NCBI GenBank assembly: GCA_903834925.1
Contig: CAILLA010000144.1
Location: 1-64,000, forward strand
Direction of reading: 5' to 3'
Length of the DNA: 64,000 nt
Source: an uncultured Schlesneria sp.
GTDB lineage: Bacteria; Planctomycetota; Planctomycetia; Planctomycetales; Planctomycetaceae
Below the pieces are notes generated by a model. The model was not told the origin of the DNA, made no database searches, and was given only the letters and a program-made list of their open reading frames with translations. A program made the position numbers and the translations under genes. Shown here piece after piece: positions 35,293 through 43,028 of the stretch. Within the stretch, counting starts at the first letter, position 1, and the number at the start of each line of letters is the position of its first letter.

Positions 35293-36252
35293 TCAAGCTG
35301 ATCCGTTATGACTATCCTTTGATCGCAGGAATCCTGAACGATAGGCATCAGCCATGGCCAGTGGAATTTCTGCTTCGGCCAGAACGACCTTTGCTTGATT
35401 TTCAACGGTCAATGCCTTCATTTCCTGTTCGGCAGCGACGGCCCGCGCTCGACGTTCTTCAGCTTTTGCCCGAGCGATACGCATGTCTGCTTCGGCCTGA
35501 TCCGCTTGCAAACGAGCACCGATATTGTCTCCAACATCGATATCCGCAATATCGATCGAAACAATCGCATAAGCAGTCTGGGAATCCAACCCCTTTGCCA
35601 GGACGGTTTTCGCAATCAGCATCGGGTTCGCCAGAACTTCGTTGTGCGTGTTACACGATCCAATCGCCGACACGATTCCTTCACCGACACGAGCCACGAT
35701 CGTATCTTCGGTCGCTCCACCAACCAGTTGAGCCAGATTCGTTCGTACTGTGACGCGTGCTCGTGCTTTCAGCTGAATCCCGTTCTTGGCGACACCATCA
35801 AGCGTTGATCGACCAAATGACTTGGGATCAGGACAATCAATGACTTTGGGATCGACGCTGGTCTGAACCGCCTCAAGCACGTTTCGACCGGCCAGATCGA
35901 TTGCCGACGCTGTGTCCCAGTTCAAATCGATCCGCGCACGATGTGCGACGATCAAAGCACGAACAACAGTCTTGATATTCCCGCCTGCAAGATAGTGGGC
36001 TTCCAGTCGCTCGGTCGTGATATCCTTGAGTCCCGCCTGAACGGCCATGATCTTGGAGTCGACGATTGCGGTCGGATTGACCTTTCGAAGTGACATGAAC
36101 AACAGTTGAAAGGGACTAATCCGAGCGCGGGTGACGAATGCCCGCAGCCACAATTTGAAGTATGCCGCAAAGATCGCAATCAGCACGACAACAACTAAGA
36201 CCGCGAAACCAATCCCGACAATCAGCAGGATTTGCCACGTTTCTTTATCCAT
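35293..36252 (-). CDS. floA: Flotillin-like FloA
   Basis: A 319-residue protein of the bacterial FloA (YqfA) family, which forms clusters in ordered membrane microdomains. It has an N-terminal membrane segment ([24 protein letters not shown]), then the [30 protein letters not shown] stretch and [30 protein letters not shown], both diagnostic of Flo[32 protein letters not shown] coiled-coil region follows near residue 265. The start at 36252 places the membrane helix at the N-terminus as in other FloA; the frame upstream to 36366 is not used. FloA often lies with NfeD-family genes, but none is adjacent here. Confidence 0.95.
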   Translation of the reverse strand: MDKETWQILLIVGIGFAVLVVVVLIAIFAAYFKLWLRAFVTRARISPFQLLFMSLRKVNPTAIVDSKIMAVQAGLKDITTERLEAHYLAGGNIKTVVRALIVAHRARIDLNWDTASAIDLAGRNVLEAVQTSVDPKVIDCPDPKSFGRSTLDGVAKNGIQLKARARVTVRTNLAQLVGGATEDTIVARVGEGIVSAIGSCNTHNEVLANPMLIAKTVLAKGLDSQTAYAIVSIDIADIDVGDNIGARLQADQAEADMRIARAKAEERRARAVAAEQEMKALTVENQAKVVLAEAEIPLAMADAYRSGFLRSKDSHNGSA

Positions 36253-36783
36253 CGAAGGATTATCCTGAATAAGATCTATAGAGAGTCCACTGCACGAGTC
36301 AAAATAACCTCGGACGCAAGAACTCAACTCAAGTTCGCCACGACGCGATGAAATCGACCCTGACACTCAGGACGATTGTTTGTGATGCAGTGATATTCTA
36401 CGGCGCGATTGACCACTGGTCGAGCGACCGTGCCAAACTCACAGGCGACGTGTCGATATTTTCCCCGCTGCCTGGTCAGATGAAACGGCCAAACGGGCGT
36501 ATGAAAAACTGTTGTGGGTGATGTGCGAAATAGTGATCGAAACCCGGGGTGGCACGGTTTTGGAGTCTTCGACAAGGCCGTGTCTTCATGGTTCGACAAC
36601 GTGTCCGAAGAGCACGGCCTTACCGAAGACGGTAAAACCGTGGCACCCTTTTCACGGATTTCTGTTCCAAAAGCATTGTGTTCCCATCAACGCAAAGATC
36701 CCAACTTCAGGTCGCTTCATCAGGCCTCGCGCACCACGTCGTTGATTTTGCCGTCAAGAAGCGCAATTTCGACTCAATCGACA
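36253..36783. other. Gene-free region with family A repeat
   Basis: A 531-bp gap between floA and the FAD oxidoreductase, both on the minus strand. The intact family A repeat is at 36547-36648. The remainder has no convincing gene. The promoter of floA should be near 36253-36400. Confidence 0.5.
36547..36648 (+). repeat. Repeat family A copy (intact reference)
   Basis: The most complete copy. Ends are GGGTGGCAC and GTGGCACCC. Stem 1 is CACGGTTTTG / CAAGGCCGTG, ten pairs including two G.T, with loop GAGTCTTCGA. TGTCTTC follows. Stem 2 is CACGGCCTTA / TAAAACCGTG around CCGAAGACGG; it pairs best on the opposite strand. Used as the reference for the broken copies at 26.7 and 45.3 kb. Confidence 0.88.
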
Positions 36784-38016
36784 TTACGCCGCTTTTCGTC
36801 GCGGTAGCGCCGGAGCTTCACCGAGTTTCCACCAGTGACAACTCGCTTCTTCCCACGGTAATGTAGCGACAGAAGGACGGGGCCAGTCGGCAAACGGAGT
36901 TGTATCAAATGGGGCAGATACATAGGGTGACGTGGCACGACTGGCGATTTCATTTGCCAGAACAGGAGCGAGAACAAGTTTTGTGGGCCATCCCGTCGTG
37001 ACATTTCCCGCACAAAGAACCTGAATGCTTTCAGGTCTTGAACCATTCGCGGTTGCCCCTTCGGCTCGGTCAGTGGAATACGTCGTCCATTCGGTGTCTC
37101 GTAAATCGACGCCGGGAAGAACCGACAAGAGCTCACCCCAGGCATGTTCCGTCAACGCACCGGGATCGAGCTTCACTCCGTCTTCTGCGACCTGTCCACC
37201 CACCTGCCAGACCATTCGTCCCTGGCTATCCATTTGCGACGTAATCGTCACCCTGGTTTTCGCACCGTCAAGACAATGCCCATTCAATTCGGGAAGATTT
37301 CCACGGACAACGACCATGTGCAGTGGTCGACGCTGCATGACATCGGCACTCAATCCAACCCGTTTTCGCAGTCGAGCGTTACCACCCCCTGCTGTGAAAA
37401 TTACTTGTCGGGGGTGAAACTCCAACGTGGACCCGTCGGTCGGCGAAGTCAAGCGGACCGCTTTGACTTCGCCAGGACTGTCAAGATCGAATTCCAAGCC
37501 GTTGTCTGCGTCGATTTTCAAAATCCGGTCGCGATACTGATTCGCCAGATCCTGAATAAAACTTTGTGGGGAAATCACCTGTTCGGGAAGTCGAGCCACC
37601 GTCCCATAGACGCCATTTAAGGCGTCAGGACGTTCGTCCGTTGAAATTGTCTCGGGTTTGACTCGCAACCCAAGTCGAGCACCAATCATTCCCGCTCGCG
37701 ATGTGATCGAGTCCGTCTGCCAAAGATAGCAGCAATCGGAACGAACTCGAGTTCGAGTCAGGTTTGGCGTCGATTTACCCAGCAGGGAATCACGCCAGAC
37801 ATTGGGCATTTCGCGAATGTTCTTCGCCGATTTGGTGAGAAGTCCAGACAAAGTGTACTTCAATCCACCGTGAATAATTCCCTGGGACGCCACAGTTTGG
37901 CCTGAACCGAGCGCGCGTGATTCCAGCAGCAGAACGTGATGCCCATCGCGCGATAAACGATCGAGCAGCCACAATCCGGCGGCACCGCCTCCAAAGATTA
38001 ACGCATCCAAACGCAT
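36784..38016 (-). CDS. FAD-dependent oxidoreductase (DAO-like)
   Basis: A 410-residue flavoprotein. The N-terminus MRLDALIFGGGAAGLWLLDRLSRDGHHVLLLE is a Rossmann FAD-binding loop (GxGxxG, here GGGAAG) with the acidic residue at the end of the second strand. A GQTVASQGIIHGGLKYTLSG stretch (residues 43-62) is like that of glycerol-3-phosphate dehydrogenase / D-amino-acid oxidase-type proteins. Late in the sequence the VLCAGNVTTGWPTKLVLAPVLANEI region would form the second nucleotide contact. The substrate is unknown. It lacks a signal peptide. It stands alone on the minus strand with large gaps on both sides. Confidence 0.8.
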   Translation of the reverse strand: MRLDALIFGGGAAGLWLLDRLSRDGHHVLLLESRALGSGQTVASQGIIHGGLKYTLSGLLTKSAKNIREMPNVWRDSLLGKSTPNLTRTRVRSDCCYLWQTDSITSRAGMIGARLGLRVKPETISTDERPDALNGVYGTVARLPEQVISPQSFIQDLANQYRDRILKIDADNGLEFDLDSPGEVKAVRLTSPTDGSTLEFHPRQVIFTAGGGNARLRKRVGLSADVMQRRPLHMVVVRGNLPELNGHCLDGAKTRVTITSQMDSQGRMVWQVGGQVAEDGVKLDPGALTEHAWGELLSVLPGVDLRDTEWTTYSTDRAEGATANGSRPESIQVLCAGNVTTGWPTKLVLAPVLANEIASRATSPYVSAPFDTTPFADWPRPSVATLPWEEASCHWWKLGEAPALPRRKAA

Positions 38017-38244
38017 AGCAGACTCCCATCTTCCTTGAGGGGTCGCGAATTCTTAATACCATCGGAAGACATCCGCTCCGATGCCAATAAAACAGGCCAT
38101 CCAGCCCGTTTCACGTCGCCGAAATTCCGCATCTTGTCATCCGGCGACGATTACCGGGAAAGTTAATAGAAAACGCGATTTTGAGGAAGATGGATTCGAA
38201 TCCGTTCGCCAAGCCCAAGATCGTATGCCACGGTTCATTCGTCT

Positions 38245-38820
38245 TCACCGATTCGCTGCTTCTAGCGAATACGTCGGATCGGCTTCGTTCCAAGTGACAT
38301 CACCGGAGGGACCGTAGATTGCCGGCACATGTTGTCCTGCCAATCGTAACCACGTCTGGACCTGGGTTCGATGATGGCAGGTGTGAAGGACACGACGCCA
38401 GAAAATCCAAATTCGCTCACGCTGTAATCCGCCGAAAAAGTTCCGCTTTTCAAGCCACCAGGAAGAAGTTCCCGCTGCGAATTGAGAAAGCCGTCCTCGG
38501 GTCAACCAGACATATTTATCGATGTAGGCTTGTACGGCAGGAGACTCGCCGGACGGCAAAAGCATCTCGACTGCCGGTTCTGACGTGCCGACGAACTGGC
38601 CAAAGAACCTTCGTTCCGATAGCAGTTGGTGGACAAGAATGGTTCGGATCGTGTTCGTCTTCTCATGCGGCTTGAAGTCGAGACATTCTTCCGGAATTGC
38701 ACGCCACATGCTGACCGTCTTGTTCGCTTCACTAGCGTATGTGGTGACGATGTGCTGAAAGATCGACTCAACGGCCTGCGGAAGATCTGCATCACGAATC
38801 GCAACAAAATCGTATTTCAT
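38245..38820 (-). CDS. DinB-family protein
   Basis: A 191-residue protein of the DinB/YfiT four-helix bundle fold. VSMWRAIPEECLDFKPHEKTNTIRTILVHQLLSERRFF (residues 36-73) and the RRVLHTCHHRTQVQTWLRLAGQ (about 141-162) stretch supply the histidines of the usual metal site (H63 in LVHQ and the HHRTQ pair). DinB proteins are often metal-dependent thiol transferases, but the activity of this one is not known. It is the last gene of the set that starts at 41114, 14 bp after the SDR stop, so it shares that regulation. Confidence 0.85.
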   Translation of the reverse strand: MKYDFVAIRDADLPQAVESIFQHIVTTYASEANKTVSMWRAIPEECLDFKPHEKTNTIRTILVHQLLSERRFFGQFVGTSEPAVEMLLPSGESPAVQAYIDKYVWLTRGRLSQFAAGTSSWWLEKRNFFGGLQRERIWIFWRRVLHTCHHRTQVQTWLRLAGQHVPAIYGPSGDVTWNEADPTYSLEAANR

Positions 38821-38833
38821 GGTAATAGACAGC

Positions 38834-39583
38834 TTACAGCTGCCCCAAGCCTCCGTCGATGTTGAGTTCCACTCCTGTGATATATGACGCTTCGTCAGAC
38901 GCGAGAAATGCTACGGCCTTGGCAATCTCTTCAGGGTCACCGAATCGATTCATCGGTACTTGGGCTATGATCCCACTTGCAAATTGATCTAAGGCGTCCG
39001 CTGGCATTCCCATCCTGCCATAGATAGGAGTCGAGATCGGGCCAGGTGCCACCGCGTTCACACGAATTTTTCGACCCACGAGTTCTGCGGCTAAAGTCCG
39101 AGTGAGTGATCGAAGAGCTGCTTTACTCGCCGAATAGACACTCGTCCCGGCCCAGCCTTTCTGGTCGACAACACTTGTATTGAAAATGACAGCGCCGCCA
39201 TCACGAAGTAGCGGCAACGCCTTCTGGACTGTGAAAAAGGCGCCTTTGAAATTGATATCCATGTTCTCGTCGAAATGAGCTTCTGTTGCGTCTTGAACGG
39301 GCGAGAACTTTGCGACACCGGCATTCGCGAACAGCACATCGATTCCAGCAAACCGCTGTTTCACTGTCGCAAAAAGTTTTTCAATCTCTGCAATCTTCGA
39401 AACGTCGGCTCGTAGAGCCAACGTATCGCCACCGATCGCATTGCTTGCCTCAGCCAACGATTTTTCATCGCGACCACTGATCACCACCTGCGCCCCACGA
39501 CGACGCAGCTCCTTGGCCGTTGCCAGCCCGATACCGCTGTTGCCTCCCGTAATGACAATAACTTTGTTTTCGAATGAGTTCAT
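38834..39583 (-). CDS. Short-chain dehydrogenase/reductase
   Basis: A 249-residue SDR-family NAD(P)-dependent oxidoreductase. TGGNSGIGLA (residues about 11-20) is the nucleotide-binding TGxxxGIG, NAG follows at about 85, and the catalytic triad is the Ser in FNTSVV (about 136), the Tyr in SVYSASKAAL and the Lys four residues later (about 149-153). GGLGQL at the C-terminus is usual. The start at 39583 (MNSFENKVIVIT) has AGGAA six bases upstream; a frame open to 39637 is not used. It is in the TetR-linked operon and might act on an aldehyde or ketone handled by the operon's other enzymes. Substrate not deducible. Confidence 0.92.
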   Translation of the reverse strand: MNSFENKVIVITGGNSGIGLATAKELRRRGAQVVISGRDEKSLAEASNAIGGDTLALRADVSKIAEIEKLFATVKQRFAGIDVLFANAGVAKFSPVQDATEAHFDENMDINFKGAFFTVQKALPLLRDGGAVIFNTSVVDQKGWAGTSVYSASKAALRSLTRTLAAELVGRKIRVNAVAPGPISTPIYGRMGMPADALDQFASGIIAQVPMNRFGDPEEIAKAVAFLASDEASYITGVELNIDGGLGQL

Positions 39584-39633
39584 GAGAAATTCCTGTTTGG
39601 GGTTCGTTTGAAAATTGTTTGCATTGCCCACGT

Positions 39634-40254
39634 TCAATTCTTTTCCGCTGGTCCCTGACGAGCGACTTCCAGCGCCTGTTCAAGTTCGGTAATCCGTGCT
39701 TGTAGCTTGTCGATCAGCGGAGCAACGTCGTGTTGTGCAAACCGCTTGTGAATATGTTGAGGACAGTTCATGTCCCATGCTTCGATCGTGAAGACAATCG
39801 CTCGTTCGACCTTGCCCGGATAGTCAGCGTCCTTCAGTTGGGCAAGCAATTCAGGATCATCCTCGACGACTCGTGCCGTTCCCCAAAGTTTCACACGCTG
39901 ACTATTGGCGTAGTCCATTAAAAAAATGTACGCCTTTGGGTTTTCCGAGAGATTGCCGAGCGTAATGTATTGCCGATTTCCACTGAAATCGGCGAACGCG
40001 AGAGTCGTTTCGTCCAGAACCTTCAGAAAACCAGGGCTCCCGCCGCGATACTGAATATAGGGCTGCCCTTCGGCATTGGCTGTGCCAAGATAAAACATGT
40101 CCAGCCCCGCCAGGAAACCGGCCAGATCAGCAGAGACATGTGTCTTCCAACCTCGTCCCTGCTCGACCTTGGCATAATTGGCCCGAGACCCCTTCGCTTG
40201 CTGCACACTTTTCACAGCCGGAGTAAACGCAATATCGCTGGGAAACTTTCGCAT
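39634..40254 (-). CDS. Pyridoxamine 5'-phosphate oxidase-like protein
   Basis: A 206-residue protein of the PNPOx-like / flavin-reductase split-barrel superfamily. The fold signature is VSADLAGFLAGLDMFYLGTANAEGQPYIQYRGGSPGFLKVLDETTLAFADFSGN (residues about 40-93), typical of flavin-binding proteins of this class, with a C-terminal helical tail ending in a short coiled coil (LIDKLQARITELEQALEVARQ). Cofactor is likely FMN or F420-type; the sequence does not separate these. It lies in the TetR-linked operon, and the related neighbours (SDR, AhpD-like) suggest a detoxification or redox pathway. Confidence 0.82.
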   Translation of the reverse strand: MRKFPSDIAFTPAVKSVQQAKGSRANYAKVEQGRGWKTHVSADLAGFLAGLDMFYLGTANAEGQPYIQYRGGSPGFLKVLDETTLAFADFSGNRQYITLGNLSENPKAYIFLMDYANSQRVKLWGTARVVEDDPELLAQLKDADYPGKVERAIVFTIEAWDMNCPQHIHKRFAQHDVAPLIDKLQARITELEQALEVARQGPAEKN

Positions 40255-40334
40255 GGTTGAATCCTGAATGCAGGTTGATCTTATGCCGCAAAGGCGACGC
40301 CATGAAGCATGTCGCTTCTTTCGTCATCTTGTTG

Positions 40335-40431
40335 TGCCACTGCTTCGGAGTCCTCGGAGAAGCAGTGTCTTCGGAGCGGTGTTCGTCTTGCAGTTCGGCA
40401 CTGCTTGACCGAAGACGTTCAAGCAGTGGCA
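40335..40431 (+). repeat. Repeat family A copy
   Basis: A full twin-hairpin copy inside the operon gap. Ends TGCCAC (40335) and GTGGCA (40426-40431). Stem 1 CACTGCTTC / GAAGCAGTG (40338-40346, 40359-40367), loop GGAGTCCTCGGA. Stem 2 CACTGCTTGA / TCAAGCAGTG (40399-40408, 40419-40428), ten perfect pairs, loop CCGAAGACGT. Lies in the 281-bp space between two genes of the same operon, where it could fold in the transcript. Confidence 0.87.
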
Positions 40432-40535
40432 CGTTCTGTTGTGGAACCACTGTTTTCCCGACGAGCAATCGTGGCGTTGCCGCAAGGGATCAGCGACAAT
40501 TCGTTGACCCCTTGCGGCAACCTCTGATCAACGTG

Positions 40536-41114
40536 TTATGCACAGCCACAACCGCCAGAAGTGGCACACGCCTGAAGCGGCTCGACCTTGGGGATGTCGA
40601 GCGCCGTGTCGGCTACGTTATTGAGGAAATTCGTAAAGCATCCGACGACGACACTGGTAACGATCTCAACAATTTCCGTGTCATCGAAGCCAGCTTGACG
40701 GGCAGCTTGCAAGTCGTCGTTATCGACTTTACCGCGAGTTTCCAGGACAGTACTCGCAAACTTTAAAGCAGCGTCCGTTCGCGCATCATGGGAAGACGCC
40801 TTGCGACCGTCCAGTATCTCCGTACTCGAAATCCCACCCTTGTTACCGAGGTACGTCAGGATCGAATTACAGTAATCACAGGTGTTGGCTTCGCTGGTCG
40901 CCAGCTTGATCTGATGGTGCAGTTTGCTACCAATCTTCGCACCTCCCATCGCCGTCGAAATGGACAGAAAGCTGTCGAGCACTGCCGGTGAATTTGCCAT
41001 CACCTTGGCAACGTTCGGTGTCGTCCCGAACGCCTTTTCGACAGTTTCCAGCAGTTCTTTTGTGCGGCCTTGTGCTTTGGCTGGCTCGACGGAATGAATT
41101 CGTTGCATGGTCAT
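40536..41114 (-). CDS. AhpD-like / carboxymuconolactone decarboxylase-type protein
   Basis: A 192-residue protein of the AhpD-like superfamily. The motif EANTCDYCNSILTYLG (about residues 77-92) has the redox-active CxxC of peroxidase-type members, where both Cys are needed to pass electrons. The C-terminal part ends in PLQACATSGGCGCA, with three more Cys. It is the first gene of the minus-strand operon. A 16-bp palindrome at 41201-41216 lies about 90 bp upstream of its start and is the likely binding site of the adjacent TetR protein. It may act in peroxide or reactive carbonyl defence. Confidence 0.85.
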   Translation of the reverse strand: MTMQRIHSVEPAKAQGRTKELLETVEKAFGTTPNVAKVMANSPAVLDSFLSISTAMGGAKIGSKLHHQIKLATSEANTCDYCNSILTYLGNKGGISSTEILDGRKASSHDARTDAALKFASTVLETRGKVDNDDLQAARQAGFDDTEIVEIVTSVVVGCFTNFLNNVADTALDIPKVEPLQACATSGGCGCA

Positions 41115-41200
41115 TTTCCCTTAATCTCAACTCAATCTTGCAGCAGGTCGGCTCACCGAACTGGTTTACCTGAAAACCCTGCCACCTCAGAAGAAAAACA

Positions 41201-41216
41201 TACAGACTTGTCTGTA
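41201..41216. promoter_or_regulatory. Putative TetR operator, operon side
   Basis: TACAGACTTGTCTGTA is a near-perfect 16-bp palindrome located between the operon start (41114) and the TetR gene end (41243). A second copy with one differing centre base and one end base lies upstream of the TetR gene (41835-41850). Two matched palindromes flanking one TetR gene strongly suggest that they are its operators. Confidence 0.75.
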
Positions 41217-41242
41217 TTATAGATGCCAAAAAAAGAGACGAG

Positions 41243-41824
41243 TTACACCAATTTTTCATTTTCAACCATTTTTAGTGCCGCCTCACGGGCGACATCCAGG
41301 GCGTGCGGCGAACCTTCAATCACCGAAGTCACAACTGCCCCTTCAACCAGCAGGCCAATCGCAGGAGCGACTTTTGCAGCATCCTTCCCCAGCGACTCTT
41401 CAATAATTCCGGCAATATATGCCTGAAACCGTTGCTTGTGCTCACGGACAAACCGAGTCCCTGCATGATTGGGATCGGCGAGTTCCACGCAGGCATTCTG
41501 AAACGCGCAACCTCGAAAACCAGGACTCATGAACCAATCTTTGAGCGTCGCAAAAAACGCCCGCAATTTGCTCTTCATCCGCTTCTCATGCCGCTCCATC
41601 GCAGCCCCGAAGAACTCAAGAATCTGCACCTCGCGATATTGCAGCACTGCCAGAATCAATTCGTCCTTCGACGGAAAATGCTTATAGAGACTCATCTTGG
41701 CGACGTCAGCTTCAGCAATGATCCGGTCAATTCCAACCGCACGAAGACCGTGCTGATAAAACAGCCGATCGGCTGTTTCCAGGATTCGCTGGCGAACGTC
41801 AGAAGTCGCGTGTTTCTGCTCCAT
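41243..41824 (-). CDS. TetR/AcrR-family repressor
   Basis: A 193-residue TetR-type regulator. The N-terminal helix-turn-helix is clear: RILETADRLFYQHGLRAVGIDRIIAEADVAKMSLYKHFPSKDELILAVLQ (residues 14-63). The C-terminal domain (residues 65-193) is a variable helical ligand-binding part. It lies on the same strand as the downstream operon, 128 bp before it. The 16-bp palindromes on both sides suggest self-control and control of the operon, lifted when a small molecule binds. The ligand is unknown. The ATG at 41824 is good, and a palindrome overlapping its promoter lies 11 bp upstream of it. Confidence 0.9.
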   Translation of the reverse strand: MEQKHATSDVRQRILETADRLFYQHGLRAVGIDRIIAEADVAKMSLYKHFPSKDELILAVLQYREVQILEFFGAAMERHEKRMKSKLRAFFATLKDWFMSPGFRGCAFQNACVELADPNHAGTRFVREHKQRFQAYIAGIIEESLGKDAAKVAPAIGLLVEGAVVTSVIEGSPHALDVAREAALKMVENEKLV

Positions 41825-41834
41825 GATCAGAATA

Positions 41835-41850
41835 TACAGACCTGTCTGTT
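41835..41850. promoter_or_regulatory. Putative TetR operator, regulator side
   Basis: TACAGACCTGTCTGTT, 16 bp, centred 18-19 bp upstream of the TetR start. It matches the operator at 41201-41216 except for the centre base and the last base, giving the consensus TACAGACyTGTCTGT. The position just before the start codon fits autorepression. Confidence 0.75.
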
Positions 41851-41918
41851 ATTTGTCAAGCCGAGCGTACCAGCCAATTGACATTTCTTCGACGTTAACG
41901 ATTGTTACAGCAAGCTGA

Positions 41919-42217
41919 TCAGGAGGAACGGGAGAACAAGATTGGCAGTGTTCCCAAGGAAATGTTCGAACACTTTTTACGTCGCTTCTTGCCGGGCAAA
42001 TCGCCTCGAACGAGTGGATCATCGTTGCCGAAAAGTGCTTCCAGCCACACAAACTCGGCAGCGAATAGATGACCAAGGACTTCCAGATCGACCCTTGGCC
42101 AATCTGGAACGGCGACGGCAACTGCTCGTCGGTCAGGCTTACAGCGGCGTTCAAAAGATTGCCGTTGACCCAGGTTTGATGCTGATGAAGGCGATTCAGC
42201 ATTTCGGTTGTGTTCAT
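41919..42217 (-). pseudogene. DinB-family pseudogene
   Basis: The first 49 residues (MNTTEMLNRLHQHQTWVN and on to IWKSLV) begin a DinB-family protein of the usual 160-170 residues. The next codons read IYSLPSLCGW, but a one-base shift at about 42071 gives HLFAAEFVWLEALFGNDDPLVRGDLPGK, the expected DinB continuation, so a base has been lost there (one C in GTCCAT would restore it). After that, the similarity ends and the repaired frame stops at 41919, so the second half is missing too. It is clearly dead. It lies upstream of the TetR gene and may be a relic of the same detoxification set. Confidence 0.78.
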
Positions 42218-42451
42218 GACTCTCCTTCAGATTTTGCTCGATGCATTGTAGCCGGGTTTAAGATATCGAAAAACCTTAGGGAGTGTTTCTGCTTTTCTAT
42301 TGACCAGCGATAACATAAAGTGTATTTGTTTGTAGTTTTTTGTTTAGACGAAGAAATCCGTGAGAACTCGCACGCAACAAAAGTCGCCATCGTAACTTTG
42401 ATGTTGGCAATTTTGTTCCTGTGGGGCTACATGCATACGCTCTTGTCTGGA

Positions 42452-42474
42452 ACGGGCTAAAGCCCATTCTACGG
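42452..42474. repeat. Short hairpin repeat GGGCTAAAGCCC, copy 1
   Basis: ACGGGCTAAAGCCCAT followed by TCTACGG: a palindromic GGGCTAAAGCCC core plus a fixed right flank. Its only other copy in the window (60767-60789) differs by one base in 23, so this is a dispersed repeat, not a chance stem. Confidence 0.75.
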
Positions 42475-42637
42475 CGTGTGGCTCGCCTGGATTTCCGAAA
42501 CCAAAACCGAATGACGACAATTGATCTTTGACAATTTGGAAAGAATTCATAACGAATCGCCCCCGCAGCCATTTATCGGTGCGGGCGGCGCCGAAGCGGC
42601 GAGAGAGTCGTTTTGAGAAAGTGGTAAGTAGAAAGAT

Positions 42638-42662
42638 GGCTCCGGCGGTGCCTTGCCCTCCC
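42638..42662 (-). repeat. GC-rich palindromic repeat GGCACCGCCGGAGCC
   Basis: On the minus strand it reads GGGAGGGCAAGGCACC then GCCGGAGCC; GGCACCGCCGGAGCC forms an imperfect hairpin. I recall this kind of GGGAGGGCGAGGCT...GAGCC word as a frequent noncoding repeat in planctomycete genomes, but I cannot verify that here. It is one isolated copy in this window. Confidence 0.5.
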
Positions 42663-43028
42663 AAAGACGACGCAAGAACGGGTGAAGTTGGCCAAGTTCA
42701 CACCTGAAAAAATGCCTGAAAAAACGGAACTTTGCCAACATTTTTTTGAGGATGCAAATCGAACGAAATCGGCTTTTGAATGAAATCGGAAAGTGAAGGA
42801 TGGTGAAGTCGGTTGAAGTCAGTCGAACTTGACCGAACTGTGACACCGAATTTCTTGGAACCACGAACGCAGCAGAACGGAAGAGAAGATTTTTGAACAG
42901 AAGTCTGGGTTTCCATTTTGATGATCACTTAACAAACGAAGGGTTGAGGATGAATACATCCATCTTCGCCAAGCTCGATTGTTGTGAATTTCGGAAAATC
43001 ATCCTGGATTTCCGATGTTCGCAAGGAC

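Larger units (their letters stand above)
42218..43028. other. Long gene-free region with small repeats
   Basis: An 811-bp gap between the DinB pseudogene and the metal ATPase end. It holds two small hairpin repeats (42452-42474 and 42638-42662) and, from 42690 to 42930, an AT-rich stretch with repeated short words such as GAAGTC, GGTGAAG and TCGAAC. Minus-strand frames of up to 105 codons cover it but look like noise. Nothing in it looks like a transfer RNA or other RNA gene. Confidence 0.55.

Noticed and set aside
35094-35753. 219-codon plus-strand frame opposite to floA
   Set aside because: It overlaps the floA reading frame and reads as Arg/Ser/Pro-rich noise.
42547-42864. 105-codon minus-strand frame in the 42-kb gap
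   Set aside because: Covers a GC-rich noncoding repeat and an AT-rich stretch; no family, no ribosome-binding site.
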